Shown here piece by piece: positions 17,309 through 25,873 of a stretch of 64,000 bases of DNA (its first letter is position 1; every line of letters starts with the position of its first letter). The DNA comes from DASXZH01 sp963829965. GTDB taxonomy: Bacteria; Armatimonadota; Fimbriimonadia; Fimbriimonadales; Fimbriimonadaceae. A program made the translations under genes and the position numbers. The notes under the pieces were generated by a model. It was given only the letters and a program-made list of their open reading frames with translations, did no database searches and was not told where the DNA came from. The stretch is taken from positions 62,001 through 126,000 of the forward strand of contig CAWHLK010000060.1 in assembly GCA_963829965.1 (NCBI GenBank), read 5' to 3'.

Positions 17309-17995
17309 GTGAATCAATTGCAATATTCGTGGCGAAGATGCGTCTTCTGCCTCGTCAGCGTCTGTTGCTTGCTTTCGATGGTTGGGCTCGCAGCGGGCCA
17401 GATTAAACGAGTCGGCAACGGATACCTTTTCCGATATAAGTTCTCTCCCGGAAAAACAATTAAATACACACTGGCATCCACGGTCATGAGGCCAAACAAT
17501 GGCCCAACGCACATTACCGGACCTTTCGTAGAAACGGTTGAGAGCGCAAGCCAATCAGGCGCACAGATTTCGGTGACGTTCGGGCCGCTCGTATCTGGAC
17601 AGCATTCCGTCATGGGCGCCCTGCATTACGATTTCAGCGAAAACTCGCTGGGTAAGATCCCCACCCCGAACGCACCTCAGATGTTTCCCATTTATCCAAG
17701 CTCCCCAATCAAGGTTGGTCAGAGTTGGGACGCCACCGCTAGTGGCGCCGCTCTGGGAAGCAAAAGCACGATCAACGCCCGTTATACTTTTTTGGGTGTC
17801 ACCAAGCTGCAGGGCCACGACGTTGCGAAGGTTGGCATTGAGCTGATCGCTTCGGGGCAAGCGGATACAACTGGACTTGGGACCGACTATTTCCTTCTAA
17901 CCGACGGAACTCTTTGGAGTTCGGAACTCAAGATGATCATGACACCCCCAAGCGGGTCTGGCAAGCTCCGGGCGGAACAGATGCTCACAAGGTAG
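17309..17995 (+). CDS. Secreted protein of unknown function (possibly DUF6263-like)
   Basis: This 228-residue protein starts at GTG and has an N-terminal signal peptide (CVFCLVSVCCLLSMVGLAAG). The mature part begins YLFRYKFSPGKTIKYTLAST and reads as a beta-rich domain with repeated polar strands (GQSWDATASGAALGSKSTI, then YTFLGVTKLQGHDVAKV). This is reminiscent of a secreted family with a starting FRFKPGQTYRY-like motif, but I am not sure of the match. It lies 28 bases after the FKBP lipoprotein gene and four bases before the ArgC-like gene. No enzyme motif is seen. Confidence 0.6.
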   Translation: MNQLQYSWRRCVFCLVSVCCLLSMVGLAAGQIKRVGNGYLFRYKFSPGKTIKYTLASTVMRPNNGPTHITGPFVETVESASQSGAQISVTFGPLVSGQHSVMGALHYDFSENSLGKIPTPNAPQMFPIYPSSPIKVGQSWDATASGAALGSKSTINARYTFLGVTKLQGHDVAKVGIELIASGQADTTGLGTDYFLLTDGTLWSSELKMIMTPPSGSGKLRAEQMLTR

Positions 17996-17999
17996 CGCA

Positions 18000-18719
18000 A
18001 TGCGAGTTTCGGCGCGAACCCAATCGGAAGCGATTCGCAGGCTGCTCTCCGCTCATCCGTTTGTTGATCTCGAAGATGGTCCAAGCCGATCAGCCATAGA
18101 CTTTGTTGGCCACAGCAAGGAACGAAGAATCTGGGTAGATCGACCCGATATTGAGTTGTTCGGCCTTGTCGAAGTCATCGATAACAACCCGCTGGTTTGC
18201 GCCGACGAGTGCTCCGTTCCTTCTCCGGAAGCAACCTTGGCCCTGATTGCGCTGGCGCCGCTGATAAAGGCAGGGCTCCTTACTTCGGCACCGGTCGCCA
18301 TGTTTTCTTTTGAACCGAATCTCGATTCGGTTGACTCGTCCCTGAAAACGATGGGGTGGCAGGACGGGCTTAGCGCCGGTCTGAACGCCGATCCTTCTGT
18401 AGGAACACCGACGGTTCAATCTGCGGTCGTTATGGCCGCAATCGCAACTCCCGACGACCCCACTCTTCTTGACAGCCTCTATGAGGGCATCTACGGCGGC
18501 TCGTTCCTTGTTCGACGATTGGAAGACGGGCCCTGGATCACGAGCCTCGCCGAGGGGCGGCCGTTTGCCGCCTATCGCCTGCGTTTTGCAGCGGACATCG
18601 GAGAAAGCCTTTTGACGATCCAGGTCATGGCCGATTCGGAAGGCAAGTGCGGCGCGGCCCAAGCCGTCCACGCGATGAACGTAATGTGCGGGTTCGAGGA
18701 GAGCCTGGGAATTGGCTAG
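18000..18719 (+). CDS. ArgC-like protein lacking the catalytic cysteine
   Basis: The C-terminal part of this 239-residue protein matches the end of N-acetyl-gamma-glutamyl-phosphate reductase: ADIGESLLTIQVMADSEGK followed by GAAQAVHAMNVMCGFEESLG. The region SPEATLALIALAPLIKAGLL aligns with the ArgC segment that normally begins NPGCYPT, but the active-site cysteine position is proline here. The N-terminal NAD(P)-binding GxxGxxG motif is also not apparent, and the protein is about 100 residues shorter than ArgC. It is probably not a working reductase. Possible explanations are a degenerate paralogue, a regulatory derivative or an unrelated fold mimic. It overlaps the convergent uracil-DNA glycosylase end by a few bases. 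Confidence 0.55.
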   Translation: MRVSARTQSEAIRRLLSAHPFVDLEDGPSRSAIDFVGHSKERRIWVDRPDIELFGLVEVIDNNPLVCADECSVPSPEATLALIALAPLIKAGLLTSAPVAMFSFEPNLDSVDSSLKTMGWQDGLSAGLNADPSVGTPTVQSAVVMAAIATPDDPTLLDSLYEGIYGGSFLVRRLEDGPWITSLAEGRPFAAYRLRFAADIGESLLTIQVMADSEGKCGAAQAVHAMNVMCGFEESLGIG

Positions 18720-19463
18720 GCTTCCAAAAACAAACCCACCGCCTCGTCCAACATCTCCTCGGTCAACCTACCCGTAAACGTGTTCTGCTGGCTTGGGTGG
18801 TAGGCGCGCCACAATCGCAATCCCGGAGGAAGACTCAAACATGGCGTTGTGCCCAAACTTCGGCTTTTTGCTTTCACCTAGGGTCTTCAAAACGTTATTC
18901 CAAGCAATGCTTCCCAGGCAAAGGATGCTGTCCCACTTACGCAAGGCAAGCACGCGGGACAGGTATCGGCGGCAGGTGTCTAACTCTTCTTTCGTCGGCT
19001 TATTGTCTGGCGGAGCGCAGTGCGCGCTTGCCGTGATTAGAACGCCCGTGAGAACCAGTCCGTCATCTAAATGGTCGGAAGCAGGTTGATTGGCTACGCC
19101 GGCCTTGTAGAGCGCTCTATAGAGCCAGTCCCCGCTTCTGTCACCAGTGAACATCCTTCCCGTTCGGTTTCCGCCGTGAGCGGCGGGGGCCAGGCCAACG
19201 ATCAGCCGCGTGGCGTAATAGTCGCCAAAAACTGGAACTGGCTTTCCCCAATACTCACAATCGATAAACGACTTCCGCTTTTCGAGGGCAACCGACTCCC
19301 GCCAGGCCACGAGCCTTGGACACAATCTGCAAGCGACGATTTCTTCGTTGATGGATTCAATTGAGCCGGACACGCTACTTCCTGAAGGAGGGCCGGTTCG
19401 GTTGGCCCCGCACGCCGACGGCCTTTGGCGCTTCTGCGCCGTTCGGAGCGGTCTTTGGACCAT
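18716..19463 (-). CDS. Uracil-DNA glycosylase, family 5 (UdgB-like), frameshifted
   Basis: The main frame carries the iron-sulfur cysteines (CRLCPRLVAW and later ASAHCAPP, ILCLG) and the family motif GLAPAAHGGNRTGRMFTGD. This enzyme removes uracil and deaminated purines from DNA. The uninterrupted frame ends at 18768 in an unrelated tail. Shifting by one base at about 18830 gives PPGLRLWRAYHPSQQNTFTG and a natural end at 18716, including the conserved YHPS block. A single extra base is therefore inferred. The N-terminal 30 residues are basic and may not be translated. A sequencing error is more likely than a real pseudogene because both halves are well conserved. Confidence 0.82.
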
Positions 19464-19519
19464 TGACGACCTGGGAGGGATAAGCGGCGGTCCCGGACTG
19501 CAATAGGCTCACTAGGCGG

Positions 19520-20566
19520 TCATATATCTGAGGGATCTTTTGCCCTCAGCCTTGCTTCCTGGATGGAAACCAGGCCCCGGTCCACAAGGGAAACAAGGGA
19601 TTGGTCAAGCGTCTGCATTTTCGCCCTCGCGCCGGTCTGGATGATCGAGTTAATCTGGTAAAGCTTTTTCTCGCGGACGAGATTCCTCACCGCGCCGGTG
19701 GCAACCAAGACCTCGAACGCGGCCGCGCGGCCGCGGCCGTCTGAGCGTTTCACGAGCGTCTGGGAAACAACACCAACGAGGTTCACGGAAAGCTGCATGC
19801 GGACCTGCTGCTGTTGGTAGATGGGAAACACATCGATGATGCGGTCCACGGTTTGAACCGCGTCTACCGTGTGCAAGGTGGCAAAAACGAGGTGCCCAGT
19901 TTCCGCGGCCGTGATTGCGAGATGGATCGTTTCCAAGTCGCGCATTTCGCCGACCAGGATGACATCCGGGTCCTGACGCAGCACATATTTAAGGGCGTTG
20001 CTGAAACTCAGGGTGTCCACGTCGAGTTCGCGTTGGTTGATGAGCGCCACGTGGTTGTCGTGGACGAACTCCACAGGATCCTCGACGGTCAGGATATGCA
20101 CTCGCTGAGTTTTGTTGATCTGATCGATCATTGCGGCCAGCGTTGTGGACTTGCCTGAGCCGGCCGGCCCTGTGACCAGAACCAAGCCGCGGGGACGTTC
20201 GATAAAATCCCAGCACGCAGCAGGCAATTGAAGGTCGTCCATGGTTTGGATTTGGTACGGGATGACCCTGAAAACGGCCTGAACGGTGTTTCGCTGTTGG
20301 AAGACGTTGCCACGAAACCGAGAAACAGTCGGGATCTCGTAAGCGAAATCGAGTTCGAGATCTTGTTCGAATTTCTTGACCTGTTCGGGGCGGAGCATGG
20401 CAACCAGGTCCCTCATGAAGTCTTCTTCAAAGAAATCGGGCTCTGCTTCCAAATGCACCAGGTCTCCATGAACTCTCACGTAGACCTTGCCGGTGTCAAT
20501 TTTGAGATGCAGGTCGGAGCCTTCCATCTCCACACACCGGATCAGCAGCTCCCTAATGCGACTCAA
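19520..20566 (-). CDS. PilT-type twitching motility ATPase, paralogue 1
   Basis: This 348-residue ATPase has Walker A GPAGSGKSTTLAAMID, an Asp-box/Walker B DPDVILVGEMRD, a His box TGHLVFATLHTVDA, and the PilT hallmark near the end as AVRNLVREKK. It powers retraction of type IV pili at the inner membrane base. The last residues (ARLRAKDPSDI) are typical of the family end. It is the third gene in a row of three PilT-like genes; its start overlaps the end of paralogue 2 by 14 bases, so the two are co-translated. It may function as PilU or as a second PilT. Confidence 0.93.
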   Translation of the reverse strand: MSRIRELLIRCVEMEGSDLHLKIDTGKVYVRVHGDLVHLEAEPDFFEEDFMRDLVAMLRPEQVKKFEQDLELDFAYEIPTVSRFRGNVFQQRNTVQAVFRVIPYQIQTMDDLQLPAACWDFIERPRGLVLVTGPAGSGKSTTLAAMIDQINKTQRVHILTVEDPVEFVHDNHVALINQRELDVDTLSFSNALKYVLRQDPDVILVGEMRDLETIHLAITAAETGHLVFATLHTVDAVQTVDRIIDVFPIYQQQQVRMQLSVNLVGVVSQTLVKRSDGRGRAAAFEVLVATGAVRNLVREKKLYQINSIIQTGARAKMQTLDQSLVSLVDRGLVSIQEARLRAKDPSDI

Positions 20567-21650
20567 GCGTGCCTCCTGGTACGAGGCCGTGAGCTAGCGC
20601 CCGCTTTTGAAAGTCGCTCGCGTTGGACGACTTCGAGAGTGCGTGCTCGTAATCGATCTTCCCTTCCCTCAGCAACTGAAGAAGGTGGCCATCGAGAGTC
20701 TGCATTCCAAGTTCGCCACCGGTCTGGATGTCTAGATAAAGTTGGTGAGTCTTCCCTTCTCGAATCAGCGACCGAATCGCGGGGGTAGCGATCATGACCT
20801 CGAATGCGGCGATCCGGCCTTTGCCGTCGGAGGTTGGGATCAGCGTCTGCGAAAGAACGGCCTGGATAACGACGCTCAGCTGAGTTCGAACCTGAGCCTG
20901 CTGCTCGGGAGGGAAGACGTCGATCATTCGGTCCATGGTCTGGGCGGCGTCCACGGTATGCAGGGTCGAAAACACCAAGTGCCCTGTTTCAGCGGCGGTA
21001 ACGGCCAGTTGGATGGTCTCCAAGTCCCGCATTTCGCCAACAAGAATCACGTCCGGGTTCTGGCGCATCACGTGTTTGAGCGCTTCCGAGAAAGAACGAG
21101 TGTCTGTAGCCAGTTCGCGCTGGTTGACAATGCTCTTCTTGTCGGAATGGACATATTCGATCGGGTCTTCAACCGTTAAGATGTGCGCCCTCTTCGACAT
21201 GTTGATCTCATTGATCATCGCGGCCAGCGAGGTGGATTTTCCCGAGCCTGTGGGCCCGGTAACCAGAATAAGCCCTCGTGGCAGCATGGCAAGCCGTCTA
21301 CAAACAGCGGGCAGGGCCAGTTCTTCGCAAGTTTTCACCCGAAACGGAATTGCTCGAAAAACCGCGCCCATTTTTCTCATCTGCCAGAACATGTTCACCC
21401 GGAACCGGGAAACTCCGGGCACGTTGTAAGACAGGTCCACTTCTTTGTAAGTATTTAGCTGGTCCAGACGGCCTTGGTTCAAAATACCGCCCAGCATCGA
21501 AGTGGTTTCCTCTACAGACAGCGCAGGATGCTCCGACCGGTAAAGGGCGCCCTGAATTCGCATAATCGGCGGCTGTCCCGCCTTTATGTGAAGGTCGCTT
21601 CCTTCCTTGTCGTTTAGCTCACGCAGAAGATCGTCAAGAGTGGCTGGCAC
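20553..21650 (-). CDS. pilT: PilT-type twitching motility ATPase, paralogue 2
   Basis: This 365-residue protein has Walker A GPTGSGKSTSLAAMI, NPDVILVGEMRDLETI, STLHTVDAAQTMDR and the AIRNLIRE-type motif AIRSLIREGK. It is the closest of the three to a canonical PilT in the order of its motifs. It forms the middle of a cluster of three, overlapping the downstream paralogue and 14 bases after the upstream one. It drives pilus retraction. No PilB, PilC or pilin gene is in the window, so the rest of the machine is encoded elsewhere. Confidence 0.94.
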   Translation of the reverse strand: MPATLDDLLRELNDKEGSDLHIKAGQPPIMRIQGALYRSEHPALSVEETTSMLGGILNQGRLDQLNTYKEVDLSYNVPGVSRFRVNMFWQMRKMGAVFRAIPFRVKTCEELALPAVCRRLAMLPRGLILVTGPTGSGKSTSLAAMINEINMSKRAHILTVEDPIEYVHSDKKSIVNQRELATDTRSFSEALKHVMRQNPDVILVGEMRDLETIQLAVTAAETGHLVFSTLHTVDAAQTMDRMIDVFPPEQQAQVRTQLSVVIQAVLSQTLIPTSDGKGRIAAFEVMIATPAIRSLIREGKTHQLYLDIQTGGELGMQTLDGHLLQLLREGKIDYEHALSKSSNASDFQKRALAHGLVPGGTLESH

Positions 21651-21664
21651 ATCGCTCCTACATA

Positions 21665-22744
21665 CTAGCGTCGGAGCATCTGTTTAAGTTCTGAAGCAAT
21701 TCCAGCGTAGTGCAAAGCTGTTTCTTCGGTAATCACTCCTGCTTTGACATACCTTAACAGGCTTTGGTTCATGGTTTGCATTCCCCAAAACTCGCCCTCG
21801 TTCATGATGTGATAGAGATCGCTGAAGTGGCCATCCTCGATAGCCTTCGTGATCGTAGGCGTACAAATCATAATTTCGATCGCCGCGACGCGGCCATTCC
21901 CATCCGCACGCGGGACCAGCTTTTGGGAAATCACCGCGCGCAGACAGTTTGCCATGCGCTGGCAAAGGTGGTTCTTCTCGTGAGGCGGAAACATATTGAC
22001 CAACCGGTCCATGGTCTCGTAAGCGCTCTGGGTGTGAATGGTTGAAAACACGAAGTGGCCGGTTTCGCCCGCCTGCATGGCAATGCTCATGGTAATGGTG
22101 TCGCGCATTTCACCAATGAGGATCACGTCCGGCGCTTCACGCAAGGCGGCGCGAAGCGCAGGCTGGAAATCCAGCGTGTCGATACCCACTTCGCGCTGGG
22201 TCACGTAGGAATTCTTATCTCGATGGACGAACTCCAAAGGGTCCTCAACCGTTACGATGTGGCAAGACCGCTTTTGATTGATTAGGTCCAACATAGCGGC
22301 CAAGCTTGTCGTTTTGCCGCAGCCTGTTGGTCCGGTGAATAGTACGAGACCCAAGCGGTGATTCGCGACATCCTTCAAGACGGGCGGCAAACCGAGTTCA
22401 TCCAAGCTTAAAATCGTAAGCGGAATGATTCTGCAGACAATGGCATAGGTGCCTCGCTGCATGTGGATGTTGGCCCGCACGCGGCACTTATCGCCGACAG
22501 CAAAGGCAAGGTCCATTTCCATGCAGTCCTCGAAGACTGCCCTTTGCTTCTCGGACATCAACGATTCGATCATGCGCTTGGCATTAGCGGGATCGATGAC
22601 TGGAAAGTCGCCGGGCACAGGTTTCATTAGGCTGTGTTGGCGCATGGTGGGAACCGCGTTCCCTTTTAAAAAAACGTCGGAAGCACGCTCGTGGAATCCG
22701 ATCTCAATTAATTCATGAAGACTAACAGATGATGGGTCGCGCAT
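21665..22744 (-). CDS. PilT-type ATPase, paralogue 3 (divergent)
   Basis: This 359-residue protein has Walker A GPTGCGKTTSLAAMLD, the Asp box APDVILIGEMRD and STIHTQSAYETMDR. The AIRNLIRE motif, needed for retraction in well-studied PilT, is replaced by TITKAIEDGHFSD. The start MRDPSSVSLHELIEIGFHER and an extra basic end (SELKQMLRR) also differ from the other two. It may be a regulatory or accessory ATPase like PilU. It is first in the three-gene run and lies 26 bases after the gene at 22771. Confidence 0.9.
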   Translation of the reverse strand: MRDPSSVSLHELIEIGFHERASDVFLKGNAVPTMRQHSLMKPVPGDFPVIDPANAKRMIESLMSEKQRAVFEDCMEMDLAFAVGDKCRVRANIHMQRGTYAIVCRIIPLTILSLDELGLPPVLKDVANHRLGLVLFTGPTGCGKTTSLAAMLDLINQKRSCHIVTVEDPLEFVHRDKNSYVTQREVGIDTLDFQPALRAALREAPDVILIGEMRDTITMSIAMQAGETGHFVFSTIHTQSAYETMDRLVNMFPPHEKNHLCQRMANCLRAVISQKLVPRADGNGRVAAIEIMICTPTITKAIEDGHFSDLYHIMNEGEFWGMQTMNQSLLRYVKAGVITEETALHYAGIASELKQMLRR

Positions 22745-22770
22745 AGGAAAGCTATACCAGTTCCTTGAAC

Positions 22771-23490
22771 CTAGGACCGGCCCTTTGAGCCGCTTCGGAG
22801 CATGACAAAGTATACCAAAGCCCCTAGCGCGATGCCTGTAATCAAAATGCCGACGAATAGGCCGTAATGCGGGCCCTCGGGCACGATTCGCGCAGGTGGC
22901 TCGGGAGGGGCCGGCTGATAGCGGTCAGGAAACGTGATCTTGTCGGGATCTTGGGAGTTCAACTGAACCCGATACTCGATTCCTTTGAGGACGCCGTTTG
23001 CCGTATACCGGGCGGCGGCATCGAGCACATTCGGGATGCTGTACTCCCTAACGGTGTGAGGATTGGGCGCCATGTCTTCAAAAGTGATGCTTATCCCGTG
23101 GATCGTGTACGGCGCCGGCGCGCCGACAAGCGCCTTGATAATCGGTTCAACCTTAAGAGCCCCGTCCGGTTCAATCAGCCCATCGGTCGCGAATGTCGCT
23201 TTCACAAAGGTGAGATCCGGTTCGGAAGTCGCTCCTACCTCGTCCTTGGTGACGGCCAAACCTCGAGCAGGAGAGCCAATCAGCGAGCACATCGTGTTCG
23301 CCTGGGCTTGAAGAAGTTCAAGCGGATAGTTGGGATCGCCCATGGTGATCTCCACCATGTCCGCTCCCGTGCTGTGCTTTTGGACGACAACCGTTACGTC
23401 CGGGTGGACGTATAGGAACACGGACGAGGGATTCTGCGAAAAACCTGTCGTGACAAGCAGAAAAAGTAGGATCAAGACAGGAATGCGCAT
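22771..23490 (-). CDS. Secreted single-pass membrane protein of unknown function
   Basis: This 239-residue protein has an N-terminal signal peptide (MRIPVLILLFLLVTTGFS) and a C-terminal membrane segment (YGLFVGILITGIALGALVYF) with a short basic tail. The exported part of about 180 residues has no motif I recognise; a Pro-rich stretch precedes the membrane segment (RYQPAPPEPPARIVPEG). It is just upstream of the three PilT genes and in the same direction, so it may belong with pilus function or simply be co-transcribed. The topology would place the bulk outside the cytoplasm. Confidence 0.6.
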   Translation of the reverse strand: MRIPVLILLFLLVTTGFSQNPSSVFLYVHPDVTVVVQKHSTGADMVEITMGDPNYPLELLQAQANTMCSLIGSPARGLAVTKDEVGATSEPDLTFVKATFATDGLIEPDGALKVEPIIKALVGAPAPYTIHGISITFEDMAPNPHTVREYSIPNVLDAAARYTANGVLKGIEYRVQLNSQDPDKITFPDRYQPAPPEPPARIVPEGPHYGLFVGILITGIALGALVYFVMLRSGSKGRS

Positions 23491-23561
23491 TATGCCTGGG
23501 TCAATTCTGGCCGGAAACGGTATGAAAAAACATTAAGGAACCAAAGCTTATAGAAAAGCGT

Positions 23562-23590
23562 GATGCAATACGTTGGGAAAAGGTTATAAT
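23562..23590 (+). promoter_or_regulatory. Candidate promoter for greA
   Basis: A perfect TATAAT lies at 23585-23590, 35 bases before the greA ATG. The expected -35 position (about 23562) reads TGATGC, a poor match, so the call rests on the -10 box. Confidence 0.5.
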
Positions 23591-23624
23591 GGTGGACCGA
23601 TTTCCGAAGTCGAAGTGCTAAGTC

Positions 23625-24128
23625 ATGAACGAACCCGAAATTTCCTCTGATAATTCCAGTGGCCTGCTTCTGACTCCCGAAGGATACAAGACGCTCCAAC
23701 AAGAGCTTGAGCATCTCACGATGGTCAAGCGTCCAGAGATCGCCGATCGCATCCGAGAGAGTCTGCAACATGGCGAGTTCAGTGAGGACAACAGTGAACT
23801 CGACGAAGTGAAGTTCGAGCAGGCGATGGTTGAAAGCCGGATGGCCGAACTCAAGGGAAATTTTGGCAATGCGCAAGTGCTTGACCCGAGTCAAATCCCT
23901 ACATCCTATGTTGGGATCGGATCCTACGTCACGATTACCGATTTGGACTTTGACGATGAGTTTGAAGTTCAACTTGTTGCCAGCATAGAAGCCGATCCAA
24001 ACCGCGATCTTATCAGCAACGAATCGCCCATGGGGTTGGCGCTCTTCGGCCACAAACTGGCCGATGTGATTGAGTTCGATACGCCAGACGGCAGAAAGCG
24101 CTACAAAGTTCTCTCGATCCGCAAGTAA
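23625..24128 (+). CDS. greA: Transcription elongation factor GreA
   Basis: This 167-residue protein has the N-terminal coiled coil with the signature LLLTPEGYKTLQQELEHL, RPEIADRIRESLQHGEFSED and NSELDEVKFEQAMVESRM, including the acidic tip (GEFSEDNSELDE). The C-terminal FKBP-like domain (VGIGSYVTITDLDF to GRKRYKVLSI) follows. It rescues backtracked RNA polymerase by stimulating transcript cleavage. About ten residues precede the usual start, but only one ATG fits. It is convergent with the PadR gene, with two bases between the stops. Confidence 0.95.
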   Translation: MNEPEISSDNSSGLLLTPEGYKTLQQELEHLTMVKRPEIADRIRESLQHGEFSEDNSELDEVKFEQAMVESRMAELKGNFGNAQVLDPSQIPTSYVGIGSYVTITDLDFDDEFEVQLVASIEADPNRDLISNESPMGLALFGHKLADVIEFDTPDGRKRYKVLSIRK

Positions 24129-24130
24129 CA

Positions 24131-24733
24131 CTACTTGACCGCGACTGGAACTTCTTTAGCTACTTTAACCTCTTTCTTAGAGCTCTCTTTCACGGTTGCA
24201 TAAAGTTTCCGCAGCCAATCTTGGCGGGCTTTTGCCAGGCATAGGAGGTTAGCATGCACCCAAGCCTCAGGCTCCGAGCGGGCGTGGGTAGTTTCGGATT
24301 CCAGCTGAGCTACTAATTCCTTGTTGTGCTGCATCCAAGTTTTAACAGTTTGAACGCGTTTCTTTGGCTCAAGACGATTAAGAAAGTAGGTCCTGGTTCT
24401 CAAGGCATCGAGCAGGCACTCCAAATCTTGGCGCGCAGGCGCATCCATCAGCCATTTCGAAACGAGCACTTCACCCGCGGGCGTCAATGCGTATTCCGTC
24501 CGCTCACGATTCGGAACGCCGACCTTTCGCACCGGCGTTACCAGGCTGCTTCCATGCAACCGTCGGAGAACACGGTATACGGATCCGCTCTCGGCACTCC
24601 AGCGACCGCCTCGCATACTTTGCATCTGGCGCCTCATCGCGTAGCCGGAATTGACCCCGTCTCCTACCATGGCCATAACCATGTACTCCAACTCATTGTA
24701 GGAATCCACAAACCCCACCTTCCTTTCTTGCAT
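24131..24733 (-). CDS. PadR-family transcriptional regulator
   Basis: This 200-residue protein has an N-terminal winged helix (YMVMAMVGDGVNSGYAMRRQ, then SVYRVLRRLHGSSLVTPV and RTEYALTPAGEVLVSKW) typical of PadR proteins. The helical C-terminal dimerisation region (DLECLLDALRTRTYFL to LLCLAKARQDWLRKLY) follows. A Lys/Val-rich tail ends the protein. PadR repressors usually respond to small aromatic or cationic compounds, but no target gene lies beside it apart from the divergent secE-nusG pair. The regulated process is unknown. Confidence 0.85.
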   Translation of the reverse strand: MQERKVGFVDSYNELEYMVMAMVGDGVNSGYAMRRQMQSMRGGRWSAESGSVYRVLRRLHGSSLVTPVRKVGVPNRERTEYALTPAGEVLVSKWLMDAPARQDLECLLDALRTRTYFLNRLEPKKRVQTVKTWMQHNKELVAQLESETTHARSEPEAWVHANLLCLAKARQDWLRKLYATVKESSKKEVKVAKEVPVAVK

Positions 24734-25087
24734 GCGTAGAATGTAACTATTGCCCCCGGCAATCCTTATACCACAGAGGACTGATATTAATATGAGACTA
24801 GCCTACTCAGCCCCTACTTTTCTCTACTTATCCCCTGCACCGACTATTTCAGCGCGCCCCTAACGTTTGAAGACGCGCGTTTTACTGATGTTCCATGAAG
24901 ACTTGCGGGCCCTGATTCTTTTTTTCCTAGTGTCTCCGGCTGTGAACCAGATCAACCCCTTTTATAGTGTTCGTTCGAATATAAAAAACCGCAAAAACGT
25001 TGTTCCAAGGGTGAGGCCCACGGCCCTGAAATGTTGAGGTATCATATGCAATCCCCCTCGCGCTTAGGACACGAAGCGCTGTATTCA
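24734..25087. other. Intergenic region upstream of secE, no gene recognised
   Basis: This 354-base, relatively A+T-rich stretch lies between the divergent padR and secE genes. TTATAGTG at about 24961 and ATATAAAA at about 24979 are possible -10 elements for secE-nusG. I looked for a tRNA-Trp, often found before secE, and did not find a cloverleaf. Confidence 0.5.
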
Positions 25088-25339
25088 ATGACAAAAACCG
25101 CTATGAAAAAGGATATTCAGCCACCGGCGCCTATCGTTCCCCGCAAAGCTCGGGGCGGCCCCAAGGGCTACTTTACGGAGGTATATCGCGAACTAAAGAA
25201 GGTGGAGTGGACTGCGCCGGGCGAAGTCACTCGCCTCACGGTAGTCGTGCTAATCGTTTGCGCCTTCGTGGTTGGCATTCTTTGGGTGCTCTCGCAGACC
25301 GCCGGCACGATCATTGGCGCGTTGCAAGGAAAAGGTTAA
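25088..25339 (+). CDS. secE: Preprotein translocase subunit SecE
   Basis: This is a small protein (about 83 residues) with a polar N-terminus, the conserved GYFTEVYRELKKVEWTAPGE motif and a single membrane segment (LTVVVLIVCAFVVGILWVL). SecE clamps SecY in the Sec channel. The frame opens at 25031, but ATG 25088 (MTKTAMKKD) gives the usual length. NusG follows after five bases, the common secE-nusG pair. The ribosomal L11 gene that normally comes next is missing here. Confidence 0.93.
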   Translation: MTKTAMKKDIQPPAPIVPRKARGGPKGYFTEVYRELKKVEWTAPGEVTRLTVVVLIVCAFVVGILWVLSQTAGTIIGALQGKG

Positions 25340-25344
25340 GATCG

Positions 25345-25873
25345 ATGCCCAAGTCTTGGTACGCAGTCCACACCATTGCCGGCCATGAGAACAAAGTCAA
25401 GGACGTTCTGACCAGACGCTCGCAAGTGGAAGGGTTTTGGCAAATTGACATTTTTGAGATTCTCATTCCAACGGAACAGGAACTAACCACTCGCTCCGGC
25501 AAGCGCGTCCTCGTGGATAAGAAGGTCTTTCCCGGCTACATTCTGGTTCAGATGAGCCTGACGGACGATACCTACAAGCTCGTAAAGTCCACGAGTGGCG
25601 TCACTGGTTTCGTTCAGAGCGGCAACAAGCCCGTGCCTTTAGAGGAATATGAGGTTCGGCGGATCATGCAGAAACCTGGAATCCAGCAAGGAAGCGCCAA
25701 AGGTTGCCTGGAGCAAGGGCGACGCTATTCGCGTGATCGAAGGGCCCTTTAGCGACTTTGCCGGCAAGATCGAGGAAGTCAATACCGATCGAGAGAAACT
25801 CAAGGTGCTTATCAACATCTTCGGGCGTGATACGCCCGTTGAGCTTGAGTTCACCCAAGTTGAAAAGCTTTAG
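25345..25873 (+). CDS. nusG: Transcription termination/antitermination factor NusG, frameshifted
   Basis: The first frame from ATG 25345 gives the NGN domain (KSWYAVHTIAGHENKVKDVL, then KVFPGYILVQM and TSGVTGFVQSG). It breaks after RIMQ near 25671. The +1 frame continues with NLESSKEAPKVAWSKGDAIR and the KOW domain VIEGPFSDFAGKIEEVN, then LINIFGRDTPVELEFTQVEK, ending at 25873. Removing one A from the AAA at 25672-25674 fuses the halves into a normal NusG of about 175 residues. NusG is essential in most bacteria, so a homopolymer error in this sequence is far likelier than a real mutation. Its end overlaps the convergent gene by four bases. Confidence 0.92.

Noticed and set aside
24880..25030. 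tRNA-Trp or another small RNA upstream of secE
   Set aside because: No cloverleaf or conserved T-arm could be found in this stretch.
25345..25873. Programmed frameshifting in nusG
   Set aside because: No slippery heptamer or downstream structure; a plain AAA run with similar one-base breaks in several unrelated genes points to sequencing error.
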